Assembly: GCA_026874595.1 (NCBI GenBank)
Contig: CM049322.1
Coordinates: 43,150,840 to 43,214,839 of the forward strand
Direction of reading: 5' to 3'
Source: Sipunculus nudus
Lineage: Eukaryota > Annelida > Sipuncula > Golfingiida > Sipunculidae
DNA length: 64,000 nucleotides
A program made the position numbers and the translations under genes. Below the pieces are notes generated by a model, which worked only from the letters and a program-made list of their open reading frames with translations, was not told the DNA's origin and made no database searches. Within the stretch, counting starts at the first letter, position 1. Each line of letters begins with the position of its first letter. Positions 34,276 to 47,566 of this stretch are shown piece by piece.

Positions 34276-35440
34276 GGAGGTTGTTAATTTTTTAGACAGG
34301 TATGGCGGAAAAGAACCAACGAAATGCCACTTAAACAAAAACAGCATTTTTGTTTTGTACGCGGTACTTGACGGGAAGCCAATAGAACTGTTTGAGAAGC
34401 GGCGTGACATGGTCAATTTTACGCTTCTTTAGAATGTGGCGCGCAGAATCATACTGAACTAACTGCAGCCGCGAGATTTTCTCTGCAGGTAATCGAAAAA
34501 GAACTGATTTACAGTAACCCAGGCGAGATATTACTGAGCCGACAGCACGCGTTGGTAGAGAGAAAATGCGGGATGGAATCTATACGGTGAGCTGGAGAAA
34601 GGCGCGCGAAATGCAGTACAATATATTTTCGCTCTTGTTATCTTATCATAGACCATTCACTGAGCCCGCCGTATACGGTATGAGACACGTGGTAAAAGGG
34701 GATTCTCGGTGGAGAACTGGATTGGCTTACCTCGTGGGGTATAGCGACAAAGCAGGGGTGGAACCGGAATTTCGTGAACGGGGGGGGGGGGGGGCTCTAA
34801 TACAGGGGAAGGCGTTGATAGTATTTAAAAAAAATATAAGTTCATCAATGGTGCATGTAATTTTGTTATCACATTTTATCATTTGTACATAATATATTTT
34901 AGCCTATGAAAAATGGGCTTTTTCATTCGAGTGAATGCCCCATGCGATTCTGTACCACATTCTGCATGGCGCATTCTACTGCCGCAATCTGCAAATCAAA
35001 AACCGCGCGGCAAGTAAAGCTTGTTTGAAACTCTATGTTTGAGAGGTCGATAAATGCACGGAGGGTTCCAGGTTCACAGGCACTCTTTATCCTGTATAGC
35101 ATAAACAGCTTATGACTAGGTGTCTTTTTATTAAGTTTTCTTGGTGATTGAACAGGTCTGTGCAAATGTACATGAACCAATACCCAAATATTTGTAGGGG
35201 GAGCTCTTAACGAACGATCTCTTATTGAAGACACCACGTTTCACATATCATCATGTAATATTGGTAACCCCAACAACATGTTGTTTGAACAATTTCACAG
35301 TTGCTTGCATTATAATAATTCGACGATATAATCGTTTAAAACACGAGGAGTATTAAAATTAGTAGTTATTATTTTTAAAGAAATTAAGTGAGGTTTCAGA
35401 CTATGACGTGAACAAAATGTTTAATTTTGCAATATCAAGA
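34276..35440. other. Intergenic; part related to inverted-repeat centre
   Basis: No gene. About 35195-35275 (GGGGGAGCTCTTAACG...TCTTATTGAAGACACCACGTTTCACATATCATCATGTAAT...GGTAACCCC) matches 54130-54175 directly and 60045-60110 in inverted orientation. Confidence 0.55.
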
Positions 35441-36110
35441 ACGGCAACTGCACATTTTCTGCACAACAACGTAACATGTACCCGACTTTAAAAGTCAACG
35501 GGCCAAATGATACCTCGCTGGCAATGTCGACCCATGTAACTCAAAAGTCATACAGTTAAAACAATCACTAAATAATATGCATTGACGACACAAACCGAAT
35601 AATGTGACGTTCAGAAATTAGACATTCTGCCTGCGTGTTCAATAAATTTTTGAGTGCCTGTAACTAGGTCCTCTGTTGTTTCAAGGATCTGCTATTGAAA
35701 CCAAACATAAAATAACACCTCTGAACAAGCATTGGCGCATTCATGTATCAAATCCAGTTTTTTTTTTTGTCATTCATTCATGTGTGACGTTTCCCTCAGT
35801 ATGTCAATTATTAACTCAGCGGGGTTTGTCTGCTCTGTTAAGCGTACACAGCTGCACATAATCTATATGTATATAAGCTATTAAGTAACCGGTATAAAAA
35901 ATATAATGCAAGCTCACCGACCACCAAAAAAGGAATGCATGCTTACTAAGCACCAATGGATCACTATACGTTTACCTATATTTATATTAGACCTTCACAT
36001 TGTGCCCTCTCTTACGCTGAGTATGTGAAAGACAACAGCTATTCCCTAGTGTTTACATATCTTGTTCTGCCTGCTCTTAATAGAATAATCGTTATGTCAA
36101 TATGTACATG
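35440..36110 (+). repeat. Dispersed duplicate, copy 1 (matches 59343-59990)
   Basis: Several long blocks align directly with 59343-59990: TTCTGCACAAC, ACGGGCC(A/G)AATAATACCTC-type sequence, AATAACACCTCT(G/C)AACAAGCATT, GTCTGCTCTG, TTGTGCCCTCTC and TAGTGTTTACATATCTTGTTCT. It is non-coding. Confidence 0.75.
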
Positions 36111-37655
36111 CGTATAAGCGTGAATTGACCGGCGTTTATGATAAGACAGTAAAACTAGCTGATCTGCCCCAAAAAGACGCGAGAGTGGCGTCATTACAAT
36201 ACTCAGAGTCACTAAGGAGATTACAGACTTGAGTATCAACTGTCAGAAGCCTCGAGTGTCAGTCGTGCGCTAATTGCAATTAAGACCTAATAAACCCATT
36301 AACTCTATTGTGCGCCTATTGTGCCGCGGTGTCAGGCGAAGCGGCGGCACGGCCTTTGATAAAGCGAGTCTGCTAGATGTTACTTCCGCGGTCCGCTGTA
36401 GCTCGCTGAACCGAAGACTGATATATCCAGTAACTGAGCGGTAAATCACTGGAATAAATTGACCGGAATAATGAATGCGCAAATGATTTGTTTTGTCAAG
36501 AATTATGCGTTACAAATATATCTAGAGAGGTCTCGTGTTGAGGAATCACTGGATCGATTGTGGGATAGATGCGGTCACTCTGCATCAACTTCTGCCAAGA
36601 TTAATGACAGACGACTAGTAAAAGTAAACCTTATTTTCCCTGAAAAACTTCGGAATAATAAAAATTTACATCAGTTCCCACACTTCTGACATATATTAAT
36701 AATAAGCCTTTTATTATAGCATTCCGTCGATAACTAAGTACGTTGACGTTTAAACCGGATGACTTTCATTCTGATGGATAACAGTGACCCGTCGCCCGTT
36801 CTGTCACTGACGGCGTTGATCTCGTATTATCGCCCATGTTTACCGCAGCCGGGAATTAACGAGATGTTCCGAAGTCATGCCGAAGGCGGTCTCTTGCGCT
36901 GCATCAATTAGCGCCGGGCTTTTCAGCGACATCTCTGTGTGCCTTTGTGCAGCCACTTTTATGACCACCGTCAGCAACATTCGACACGGCCAGATTTTAA
37001 CTTGATACTCCAGTCTGTTATCTCCTTGGAGTCAAGGAGATTCATGCAGACCCTATCCATGAACTTTTTCCCTTGGCGATTTTCATGCATTCACGCACAT
37101 ACGCATACACGCTGACGGACACGTGTAAACCCACCTCTTAGTGTTAATAAATCATATGCATGATTTTTCACGTATATACGCATTAACGCATGGAAACACA
37201 GTTTTAGTCTTATTCTGTTTTTGCAGTTAATGTGAGTCTACAACGCGGTCAGCAGTTGAATTGTTGTGTGTCAACGATAAGTATAGATCTTCGTCCTGAT
37301 GAAGGATTTTCCCCACAAATATAATAAAAACAGAGGAATTTAAATTTAAAATCACCAAATGGCCGAAAGGTTCGTCCAAATTGAGAATAATTGTTATGAC
37401 TAAGCTAAATATATACTGCCAGTCTATGATTATAACGTGATGTTCAGGGAAGCAAGATCAATCGCGCGGCTACTGAAATTCACCTTATGCCGATTAACGA
37501 TTAGCCCCTCAGCACGTCAAAATGACTCATCCAAGTATCCTCCAGACGTAAGCCACTGTATCATTTAAGCAGAAGAGAAAAAAGTTATAGGCCCTGCTGC
37601 CTTGACCTACCAAGGACAGCCTTCTTTACAATAGGGATGGCCTATAAACGGGTCA
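36111..37655. other. Intergenic, no gene recognised
   Basis: No gene. About 37035-37210 shares blocks with 26470-26720 (CA(C/T)GCAGACCCTATCC, and GTATATACGC/ACACAG ends in the opposite orientation), a dispersed repeat. Confidence 0.5.
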
Positions 37656-37663
37656 GTCCAAAT

Positions 37664-38552
37664 GGTATCATGCCAGTTTGCCGAATCCCAGAATACCGAG
37701 TCCAGTTTGCTGAATCCCAGAATGCCGAATCTGAACTTTTTTTTATATGAAATCGTCCGTTAATTTGATATATATTCATGTTTTTGGAGCGTCGGAGTAT
37801 TCAGGGAATGAACACGACAAAAACGGTATTAAAAGGCATTGACGGAATACTAATTTCAGCGTGTACAAACAAGAAGCCCTCACCCAAATTACCGCGTCTT
37901 AACAGCTACCAGTCGGCAACCCGGCTGGCAACGAGTCACGCATGATTTGTTATAGCCGACACTTTGAGGTTCCTGCAAACAAGCGACGGTTCATGATCTT
38001 CTCCTGGTGCTGCTGACGTAATCTCTTTGCTTTTTATAATAATGATCATTTTAGTTATGCATATTGTTTTTTGTATGAGGTTACTATTGTTGTTTATAGT
38101 AATAACTAACACACTTAGAACAAACAGGTCCTTTGCTCGATCCTGACTTAATCTCGTTTTTTGTTAGTAAAGATCGTTTTATATTCTACTTATTGTTTTT
38201 TATTGGGTTAGTATTGTTGTTGTTCGTAATAACTAGCCCGATTCACTTAAACTTAACCCAACATATAAGTGGAAACGTAACAACACAATATATTCACACT
38301 TCACTTCTTACGTAAGAAATAAATTACTTACCCATGCGAAACCACTCATCCAACGCGGACACCAAACTGTTCCTGAATAAACAGTCTCATGGCGTATGTA
38401 AATTTATTGTATCAACATTATGTATATTATGTATCTTCTTCCCCGTTTTATTCTCAGATTATACTGTATGTGTTTCTTTCTTGTATTTTCTTTCTTTATG
38501 TATATCACTCTTCCCCTCTCTCTCTTTCTCTCTCTATCTTACCATTTTCACT

Positions 38553-38608
<56 letters not shown>

Positions 38609-39718
38609 CACATCGTACGTATAACGTTATTGACACAATGTGTGTTCATTAGAGACCTACTCAATTACGAAACGGGTAATGAGGTGATAGTATAGACTCA
38701 GGTTATTATTATTACAGCATTCATTACATCAAAAGATTAACAAAAGGCCTTTGGTCATAAACTATTTGTGTGCACGGTCTCTACACATGCGTTTGATGTG
38801 GATAGATTCCGTTTAACCAAACAAGAGTAAATGATTAATCGAAAAGTTCATAGTTCCATAAATAGCAAGGGCCAATGCTTTGAAATGTGAAAATTGTTTA
38901 AAAGTTAATAAGTTTATTTAAAAAAATTGGACTGTTATTTTCAACAAAACAATATAAATAGGTGTTAAAGGCTGTCGCCCTGGTATATGCCGCTCAGAAT
39001 CACCGTCCCTTTCCACCAGTCTCATGTGTTATGCATTATTCGGCGATTATAAAACGCAAATGCATGCGAGCCCTTAAACAGACAAACATCATGCGCTCAA
39101 TTGAAAATTTATTTATATTGGCACATTTTAATAGCTTTTGCTAATATTATAAAACATCTCGTCATAGCCAAACGATTCCCATTTAGTCGGCCGTACGGCC
39201 GATTGATTTAACCTGAGTATTAACAAGGTTTCGCTACCGTCGTTTGTGAACTGCAACGGCACTCAATTGCAAAGGAGACAAAAAAAAACGAGATTACGAT
39301 AGGAGCAACACCATTTTTTTTTTCTCAGGGACCTGTCTGTTTTTCGTCAGTATAAAAGGTTGGTTATTACGACAAATAAGATTATTGACAACACACATCA
39401 ACGTTCTTTTATTGAATGTCGGCCAGTGCGGGACGAGAAAAAAAAACTGCTATGACGGCCATGACAAGTCTTGTGGCATGGCGGGTTACCGACTGGTTTA
39501 CCAGTACACACTGAAATTAGCCTTCCGTCAACGTAATATTAAACTGTTTTGATCCTTTTTACTCCATAAATAATACGATCCCATTAAACATGAATATATA
39601 TCAAATTAACGGACGATTTCATATTAAAAAGTTAACATTCGGTATTCTGGGATTCGGCAAACTGGACTCGGTATTCTGGGATTCGGCAGAATGGGAATCG
39701 GCAGACTGGCATGTAACC
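37664..39718. mobile_element. 2,055 bp element with ~200 bp inverted repeats and 8 bp target duplication
   Basis: Flanked by GTCCAAAT on both sides (37656-37663 and 39719-39726). The ends read GGTATCATGCCAG and, inverted, GGTTACATGCCAG. The inverted repeats run about 200 bp (left to ~37868, right from ~39505) and contain two or three tandem copies of a CCGAATCCCAGAATACCGAGTCCAGTTTG-type unit. They then share an ATGAAATCGTCCGTTAATTTGATATATATTCATG segment, split here only for description. The interior holds a ~120 bp tandem duplication (38020-38240) and a (CT)n run, but no transposase frame. An 8 bp duplication with long inverted repeats fits Mutator-like or hAT/P-type elements; the family is not settled. 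Confidence 0.8.
38510..38605. repeat. (CT)n microsatellite
   Basis: Long CT run inside the 2,055 bp element; open frames over it are artefacts. Confidence 0.95.
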
Positions 39719-39726
39719 GTCCAAAT

Positions 39727-41339
39727 ATAGATAAGACGGGTGGTAGGTGGGCCTGATGCCTTTCACTGACCCTTAAGGGAATATTCTTGTTTAACAGTCA
39801 AAACATGAATATATCAACTAGTGGCCAAAGGCCATGACGCTTAGCCTTATTCGACAACCAGTTGATGCATGTATTAAATACTAATGTTATGATCTCATGA
39901 AAAATATCTGCTAAGAAACCTTGAACAATTGATAAAATGTCTTTCAGAGAAGTTTTTTTTATAACTTTTCTCTCTTAATCAGGTAAAAAATAATTTTCAG
40001 TTGTTTTTTTGTTTAGGTGTGATATAAATGTGTTTTATTGGTAATCAACCGAAACAATATATATTTACAGGTCCCTGACATTGGGTAGCGACATCTATAT
40101 ATCGCCACCGTTCTTTTAATCGTCTGCTTTTGTCGTTTGAGTGGTATTTTCGATTGATGTTTGATTATAATTGATATGGAGGGCATATTTGCCGTAATGA
40201 TGTGATGGATGGTATCACGTTTGAGACAATAAAGGCATATTCATTTTCATTTTTTTTTGTTTTTTTTTCTTTATGTGTTTAGGCGTGACTTACATTTGTT
40301 AAAATATATACAGTAGAGCGTCGTTTATCCGACAAGCTTTTATCGGATGAACGATAATTTGGATGAATCATTATGCATGGCTTCCGTGATTATTACCGAG
40401 TTCCGGACGTTATCAGATACTGACTCACCAAAATTAATTAAGCTATCTAAAAATAAACGTGTGACAATATATTAAAACATTTTCTACCGATTTCGCTCTG
40501 CATTTAAACAAACTGTAACGTACCTACGCCTTGTAAGGTGTAAAAGCCATGATAACGAAATTAACCCGCCATGAGCTAGAAAGGGCTGTCATCCCTCGAC
40601 GGATAGATTGACTACGGAAACCTTGACACTTGCACTGTATTTATATTGAAATTCCCAATCAAACTTCAGAAATTTGAGCAGAAATGATCAGGCCGATAGA
40701 ACTAGTGAGTAAATAACGCAGGCGCACATAAATTCAACATCTAATTACGGTAGTATTTAAGGCCTTGACGACCACGGGAACGATGATCAAAGCTTCCTTT
40801 AAACCACGCTAATCAAAGCTGAGCCAAGATATACACCGACCGGGGAGAAGTTTTAACACCTACAAGCTGCCGTCGGATGTCGTAACATTTTCTTTGTAGG
40901 TCTACAGGTTAATTACCACGGTCTCGGCAATCTGAATAATTCGGGCCGAGGACAACACCGACCGGCGGGGTTGTTTTTTTTTTCTTTCGACACCAAATGC
41001 CTGTGATTGAGTGCACTAATAGCCGCCAATATACCACCGCTGATCAGACTACGTTTCTTTTGAATTAGGCGATCTGTTATACAATTTTTTTCTGGATTGT
41101 TTTCATTGTTCAGATTTGGGATAAATGGTCAAAATGTCTGTTCTCAGTTCCATTTATTTCAGATAATATATACGACGCTTCACTGCATTTTTAAGTGATT
41201 TCGACTGTTTGCATTGGTTGTTAAGATAGTTCCCTGTGATTAAGTTAATTTAGACTGCATTATGAGATCGGTAACTAAACCAGATATATCGAAGATCTTC
41301 GCCATTTAGGATAAATTATTTTTTATGAGCTCTTCGTGT
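39727..41339. other. Intergenic, no gene recognised
   Basis: No gene. A single pogo-like terminus CAGTAGAGCGTCGTTTATCCGAC starts at 40311 with no partner found. Confidence 0.5.
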
Positions 41340-41840
41340 CATCCATCACCACAAGATGTCGCTACTAGTGTTCAGTGGAGTGCTCAACTTTGTCAAAGTT
41401 AACGAACCAGTCTTCAGGAAATGACACAACTATTCATGGTCAGTATTTAAGGCAAGATTCATGGCAATCCACGAATTAATTATCAAGGTTTTTTTTCCCA
41501 ATTTCTAATTGTTCTGGAGGTTTTTTTGCGAGCCTCATAGCTCAGAGGATAATGGTCACTGAGACGTAATGTTAGGTTTCTTAAAAGGTTTTTCTGGATA
41601 TTAAGTTACACGTTTCTAAAATTAGTGGTTGCGATTTGACGGTCGGACGACGGAAAAAGAGCCATTCATATACCTTAGTTGACCTTCAACTCACCTGAGC
41701 TAAAATTCATTTATATAACACCTCTTTATTGCTCTATAAATATTTGATTAAATCTCAGCTCTTTCCCGCGAGTAAGGCAAAACTTGGGAACCCAAGCTCT
41801 TTTCTTATATCAACTATAATGGTAATACGCATAAGATTAC
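41340..41840 (+). repeat. Direct repeat, copy 1 (matches 43370-43800)
   Basis: Shares AGGAAATGAC.(A)AACTATTCATG, GGCAATCCA(C/T)GAATTA, GTTCTGGAGG, GCGAGCC(T/C)CATAGCTC, TAATGTTAGGTTTCT, CTTAGTTGACCTTCAACTCACC and GATTACATTAAGTA with the second copy. The GCGAGCC..CATAGCTC part resembles a tRNA 5' half but has no B-box. Confidence 0.8.
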
Positions 41841-41884
41841 ATTAAGTATACAAGCAACAAGTCAACAATACGCTATTTTATTAA

Positions 41885-41887
41885 TAG

Positions 41888-41940
<53 letters not shown>
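41885..41940. repeat. (TA)n microsatellite
   Basis: About 25 TA repeats. Confidence 0.95.
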
Positions 41941-41942
<2 letters not shown>

Positions 41943-42367
41943 AAAATATCCTTGGTACCCCATCGTAGCTGAGCTACTTGTATCCCTCCTACCGAAAATA
42001 AAAAAATAAAGGTACCCCTAGGTAGGGAAAACGCCTACACCTTACGGTATTTTGAGACAAGTAATTTATTCATTATAGTAATGGAGTGAAAAAGAGCTAA
42101 TCGTTACCAGACTTAGGAAGAATCCGTTATGAAAGTACCAGCTGCGAAATAAAAGTGTTTGTCCGTATATGAGTAACTTCTAATCTTCTTATTACTTAAT
42201 AGTTGATGATTCGGTCCTGTCGGCATCGCCCGAAGTCTGCTGACACTACACAAACATCGCAACATTAAGAGAGAGACATGATAAAAATATGCTTGTACTT
42301 TCCTTATTTCACGCCAGTGGTATGAAGAGATCGTCGATTTCACCAACATTCCAAATGCGCGTGTCCA

Positions 42368-42368
<1 letters not shown>

Positions 42369-42438
<70 letters not shown>
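42369..42438. repeat. (TA)n microsatellite
   Basis: About 34 TA repeats. Confidence 0.95.
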
Positions 42439-42439
<1 letters not shown>

Positions 42440-42559
42440 CGAAATAGATATTATAGGGTAAATGAACATATGACAGCTTGCACGAAAAACAACATTAACA
42501 TAACGTTCGAATCTTATCTTGAACCTCCTGTCTTGAAACCAGATTAGTAGGCCCTGCTA

Positions 42560-43030
42560 TCGACTGGCTCCCCCGCCGGCCCCGAAGGCGGTCATTTTTT
42601 TCCTGTTTGCTTTGGTATTGCTAAGTTACAAGGGTGTACTGTTTATCCTTTGTTGTAGTCTTTTTAAAGATGTGATGTGTGAGCCATGGGCTCGGGCCAG
42701 ACGTACAGAACACCCCCTTTACATACACACTATACGCGAACTGAAGAAAGGTACTTGAAGTGTAACGGCCAATATAGGTGACACAAAAATTTACTTTTTT
42801 TTTAATGTATCATCGTTGACTGGACCAAGCCTCACTCAAGAAATATAAGTAAAACGATGAGATTTAACACATCGAACTATATACACAGTATATATGTACA
42901 GTGTAAATCCTTTAATATATTTTCTTCTGATCAAATGTGCTTTAATGTATTGTTTAATATAAATATATAGTGAAGAATACCTATTCATTTATAGCTTTTT
43001 TTGAAAGTTAAAAAAAAAGGAATTAAAATC
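42560..43030 (+). repeat. 5' part of duplicated Ly6 module, copy 2 (empty Penelope site)
   Basis: Matches 15790-16270 and, directly after it, 19310-19380, without the 3 kb Penelope-like insertion. The junction lies in AT-rich sequence near 42955-42975. Confidence 0.75.
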
Positions 43031-43369
43031 ATATGACTGATATTCTTAAAACGTTAAATATAAATATTTTCGATCGGGCCTTTTTTTTTATTTATGTACT
43101 ACTTTTTTGCATTACTATATATAACCAGTTCACTTATACTTGTGGTTAAGAGCTGTGCCTTGGGTTCCCGCTTAAAATATCTTATTTGATCACTGTGATA
43201 TGTCCTATTGATTTAACATGATTCAGGCAGTGTATCAGTGTAGTATTTATTTTTAATAAACGCGCTGGATAACTGGACACTGGATAAAACCACTGCAGAG
43301 GAACTGACATAAATCCCGTCATTTAATGGTCCCAGAATACAACATAAGAAAAAAAATACAGGTGGCGCC

Positions 43370-43800
43370 ACCAGTCATCAGGAAATGACAAAACTATTCA
43401 TGCTCAATATTCATGGCAATCCATGAATTATTCATCAAGGTTTTACTGTTTAATTTTTAATTGTTCTGGAGGGTATTTGCGAGCCCCATAGCTCGAAGGA
43501 TAATAGTCACTGGACCTAATGTTAGGTTTCTCAAAAGGTTTATAATTACCTTATCTGGATATTAAGTTATAAGTTTTTAAAATAAGTGGTTACGATTTGA
43601 CGTTCCTATACCTTAGTTGACCTTCAACTCACCTGAGCTAAAATTCATTAATATTACACCTCTTTATTGCTTTATAGATATCTGAATAAATTTCAGCTCT
43701 TTTCCGCGAGTTAGGCAAATATTTGGAAACCTTAGCTCATTTCTTGTATCATTTTTTATGGTCATCCGTATAGGATTACATTAAGTAAACAAGCACCAAG
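43370..43800 (+). repeat. Direct repeat, copy 2 (matches 41340-41840)
   Basis: Second copy of the 41.3 kb repeat, about 2 kb away. Its last part (GATTACATTAAGTAAACAAGCACCAAGTCAAC) also matches upstream of gene 1 (about 19800-19830), so it belongs to the duplicated module. Confidence 0.75.
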
Positions 43801-44116
43801 TCAACAAAACGCTTTTTTATTAAAGTTTGCTGTCTGGGATGATTAGCTAGTTGTCGGCTTATCTTTTCTCAGTGTATAACATTTTGTGCCGTGTCCTTCA
43901 TTCAAGTGAACATGAACAGCTTTATCAATATGTGTATATTTTTGGGACGGGTAACACGTAACAGCGCATGTGCAGTTATTGGCAGGAGAGGCAATTATAG
44001 TGGTCTTGCAATGAAGCATGTGAAAAGATAAGATATCAACAAGAGACAACGGTAGTTAAGATTTTCAGTCTCCCTCTCAAGCTGGTACAGCTGTGTGCAC
44101 GTAAAATGTAGTAACG

Positions 44117-44160
44117 TCTAGCAACGGTATCCAGGCGACTGTTGTAGTCACGTGCATTAA
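44117..44160 (+). promoter_or_regulatory. Upstream module of Ly6 gene 2 (X-box-like + E-box)
   Basis: TCTAGCAACGGTATCCAGG at 44117 and CACGTG at 44149-44154, with the ATG 81 bases after the E-box. Confidence 0.62.
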
Positions 44161-44234
44161 TTATATACAGCCCAGCGTCTTTAACAGTTTCCATTTCCGC
44201 TTTGTGTGGACAGGACTAAGGAGGAATATTCGAC

Positions 44235-45607
44235 ATGAAGCTGGTTCAGTCCGCTACTTTGATTGTCTTTTTTGTCGCAACAGGTGAGATTATGTATTAG
44301 GGAGCTTGGTCAACATAAAGGCATCAGTTATTATTATTTTACTATCATATTATTGTTGTTTTTATTATTAGTAGTAGTAATAGTAGTATATTTAGTATTG
44401 ACCACCAACCGAAAAGATGGAGGGTTTTAGTGGTCGTTGAGTTTATTTCTATATCCATATATGGATCAAATAACTATTTTAAGAGAGGATTTTTCAGGTC
44501 AGACCCCAAGTGCCATACGTTTGCATTTTACGGCATTTTTGTCTTCCTGGTACTTTTTTTTAGTCTGGTTGCCAGATCTTTAAATTAATCATAAACTTGC
44601 TTTTTGGAACAAAAAAACTTCAATGGTTGATCTATGTTGTGCAGATTCTTTTTATTTAATTCTATTCGGTGCGAAACTGGCACTTTAGGGTATTGTATGT
44701 ATAAAAATCGACGACAAAATGTAAGATGAAAGTTTCTTCATTTACTATATAAGTAAGGCCAACTTACACTTCAGCTCAAAGTAAGATTTGTAACAAAAGA
44801 TGTTTTAAAGGGTTTTGTTTGCATTATACTTAAAATAACATACTAAAATCTCCATTAAGTGTTCGTTTTGATTTTTTTTTTCAAAAAGGCGTCCAAGCTA
44901 ATTGCTAAGACCCTTATATAATCGATGATTATTTTCTTTGGTCACGAAATCCTTTGAGCTTACTACTTTTTTCAATCCAAAATGGCGTCATACATTGCAA
45001 CCATTTATTTTTTTTTAACTTTATGTATTTTTGTAATATATGTTATGCTGCACTTAGATATGATCTCGAATTCCATGTACAACCTTATAAATGCAAATCT
45101 TACAAGCGAAAAATCAATGAGAGGGCTTGGTTCCTTAACTCCATGGTAGAGTAGAGAGCTCAAAGCGGGAGAGCTATGTAGTCTTAATTGAAAGGCCGTG
45201 CCCAACGGCAGTGTTTCACTCGCAAAACTAATTTCCCTAGGTGGTATGACCCAGCCCCAGAGGCCCGCAGGTGCTATGGATAAATCGTCTAAAAAACATA
45301 ACAATGATTCTACAATAAATAACGTCGCTGGGAAATAAATAACTAGATCCCCATGTACATGTGTGTGTGTGAAATTAGTTTATCTTATGTGTGGATAAGT
45401 CCACATCAATCTTCTCTCAGCATTATCCTTTGTTAATAACCATTGGTCTGTTATGAAAAGTTGTTTTTGTTATTTGAAGTAAGTTTAATGCCATTTATTG
45501 ACCTTCCATTTTATAGTGGCTATGAATGTGGATTTCGGTTTGTTTTGAGTCATGGTTATAAGTTAATACATGTTAAACAATTTCTTTTAACTGTTCTATG
45601 ATAATAA

Positions 45608-45670
<63 letters not shown>

Positions 45671-45692
45671 TAGTAATTGCTATTATTATTAA

Positions 45693-45741
<49 letters not shown>

Positions 45742-47509
45742 CCTCTGCCCTTAGCGGGAGGTGAAATACTCCACCCTATGGGTTTGTTAGAGAAATAACG
45801 CAAGATAATTAACAGATTTTGCTGAGATTCTTGGGATGTTTCGAAAAAGATCAAATAAATAACCCTTTTAATTTTGCGGTTGTCCTGATAGCCATACAAA
45901 TAATATTAAATTGAACTATGGATAGCTCTGTACTGGAAGTGGCTTCAAATGCCGTTCTTTACTGGACCTGCACAGCAAAGACCATCTCTTCGGGGGTATG
46001 GTGCTTCCCACATCATGTTATCATTATTATGATAATGATTATGATTATGATTATTATTATTATACATAATTTTAAGTATAGTTTTATTTTTCTAACTCTG
46101 TTAATAACACATTTTTTTGTGAGAGATATACTTTATATTGTAACATGAATTTTGATTGTATTTTGTATTATGTTACACTCTATACTTATCTGTTGTAGTC
46201 AAGGCAGCGACTGAATGTTACACCTGCAATTCCCATGATGACACAAACTGCAAAATAGTAAACAAAGACACGAGGAAGGCAACTTGTGACAATAAGAAGT
46301 GTTTCGTAGGTTTAATAAATATCTATTTGTCACAGTAAAAAAGGGAGAATTATAATTCTTCCGGTCAAATATACGCGAAACATCTTAATTTCCAAAACTT
46401 TAATATTTTGCCACAGAATAAAAATTGAAAATAGTGAATATTTTTACATTTTAACAAAATAGTCATTGTATCATTTAGTCCTGTTAATCATTATCTCATA
46501 TATGCTTTTTAAATATTCAATGAATAGAGCTCTTTTCACTTATAGACTCGTTAAAACTAGAATAATATGACAGGTTTGTTAATATTAAAGTGTTATAATA
46601 TGTAGAGGGGGGAACACAGAAATAATCAACACAAGTTCAACAAGTAGTACAACATCTATCTGGCAGCAAGTCAGAAAAAGCCGTTTTGCAACAAGTGACC
46701 TTTCTACCTCCCCATATATGCAACCTGCCACATTTTTTAGTGTTAGTCTCCTTTTTGAAGCTCTCTTATATAATTCTTAATCTAAGTATATACATTCACA
46801 GAGTGCCATTTCGGTTTGGATTTCGTGACAGGGCGGAAGCACTCGCCTCCTATCATATTATCATCGTATCCTGGTGTCAACCAGGCTCGGTGTCTAGCTC
46901 ACCTGCAGATCCTGGGCATATAAGCACCCCATTGCTGGGCAATAACACCGAGGTAACCCCAAAAGACGCACTCGTTTGTTATTGATACACGGCTGCGGGG
47001 TACAACCGTACCACTAAGCCTGAAGAGCCCATACCCTGGGTTGGGGCCGACCGGCCGTGAAAATCTCACCACCCCATGGCTGAGGTTTGAACCCACGACC
47101 TCCCGGCTTGAGTCCTGTTCTCTGCCCCTGAGCCACAGCAGCCGGTTAGGTTACATCCTTCTCAAGGTTTATAAGAACTTTATAAGAACAACCAAAATAA
47201 CCCTTAGATCATGAAAATATATACAGAAGAAGCCAGAAATTTGAAAACTTCTAAATTCTTATTCAAAAGGTAGGTGATTGGGCACCTTTAATATTCCGAG
47301 GATAGTCCGGACCACCTTCATGATAGTGAAAATGGAAGAATATCTTAATATTATGTTCAAATAACAGTTTTTTAAGTTTTGAAAATTAGCTTCTTGTTTT
47401 ACTTTTCACTATCACAAGTGGCGTCAATATAGAAGGGGATGGGTTATATATCCCTCAATAGTAACCAAGTAGGATAACGATCAATTTATCATCCCCCGAA
47501 CTATTAAAA

Positions 47510-47566
<57 letters not shown>

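Noticed and set aside
40311-40345. Complete pogo-like element at 40.3 kb
   Set aside because: Only one terminus is found; no inverse partner within several kb.
41530-41590. tRNA-like GCGAGCCTCATAGCTCAGAGGATAATGG
   Set aside because: No B-box and no cloverleaf; the repeat copy at 43480 has diverged in the same stretch.
47060-47143. Functional tRNA gene on the minus strand
   Set aside because: A- and B-boxes are present but there is no paired acceptor stem and the sequence continues into a SINE body.
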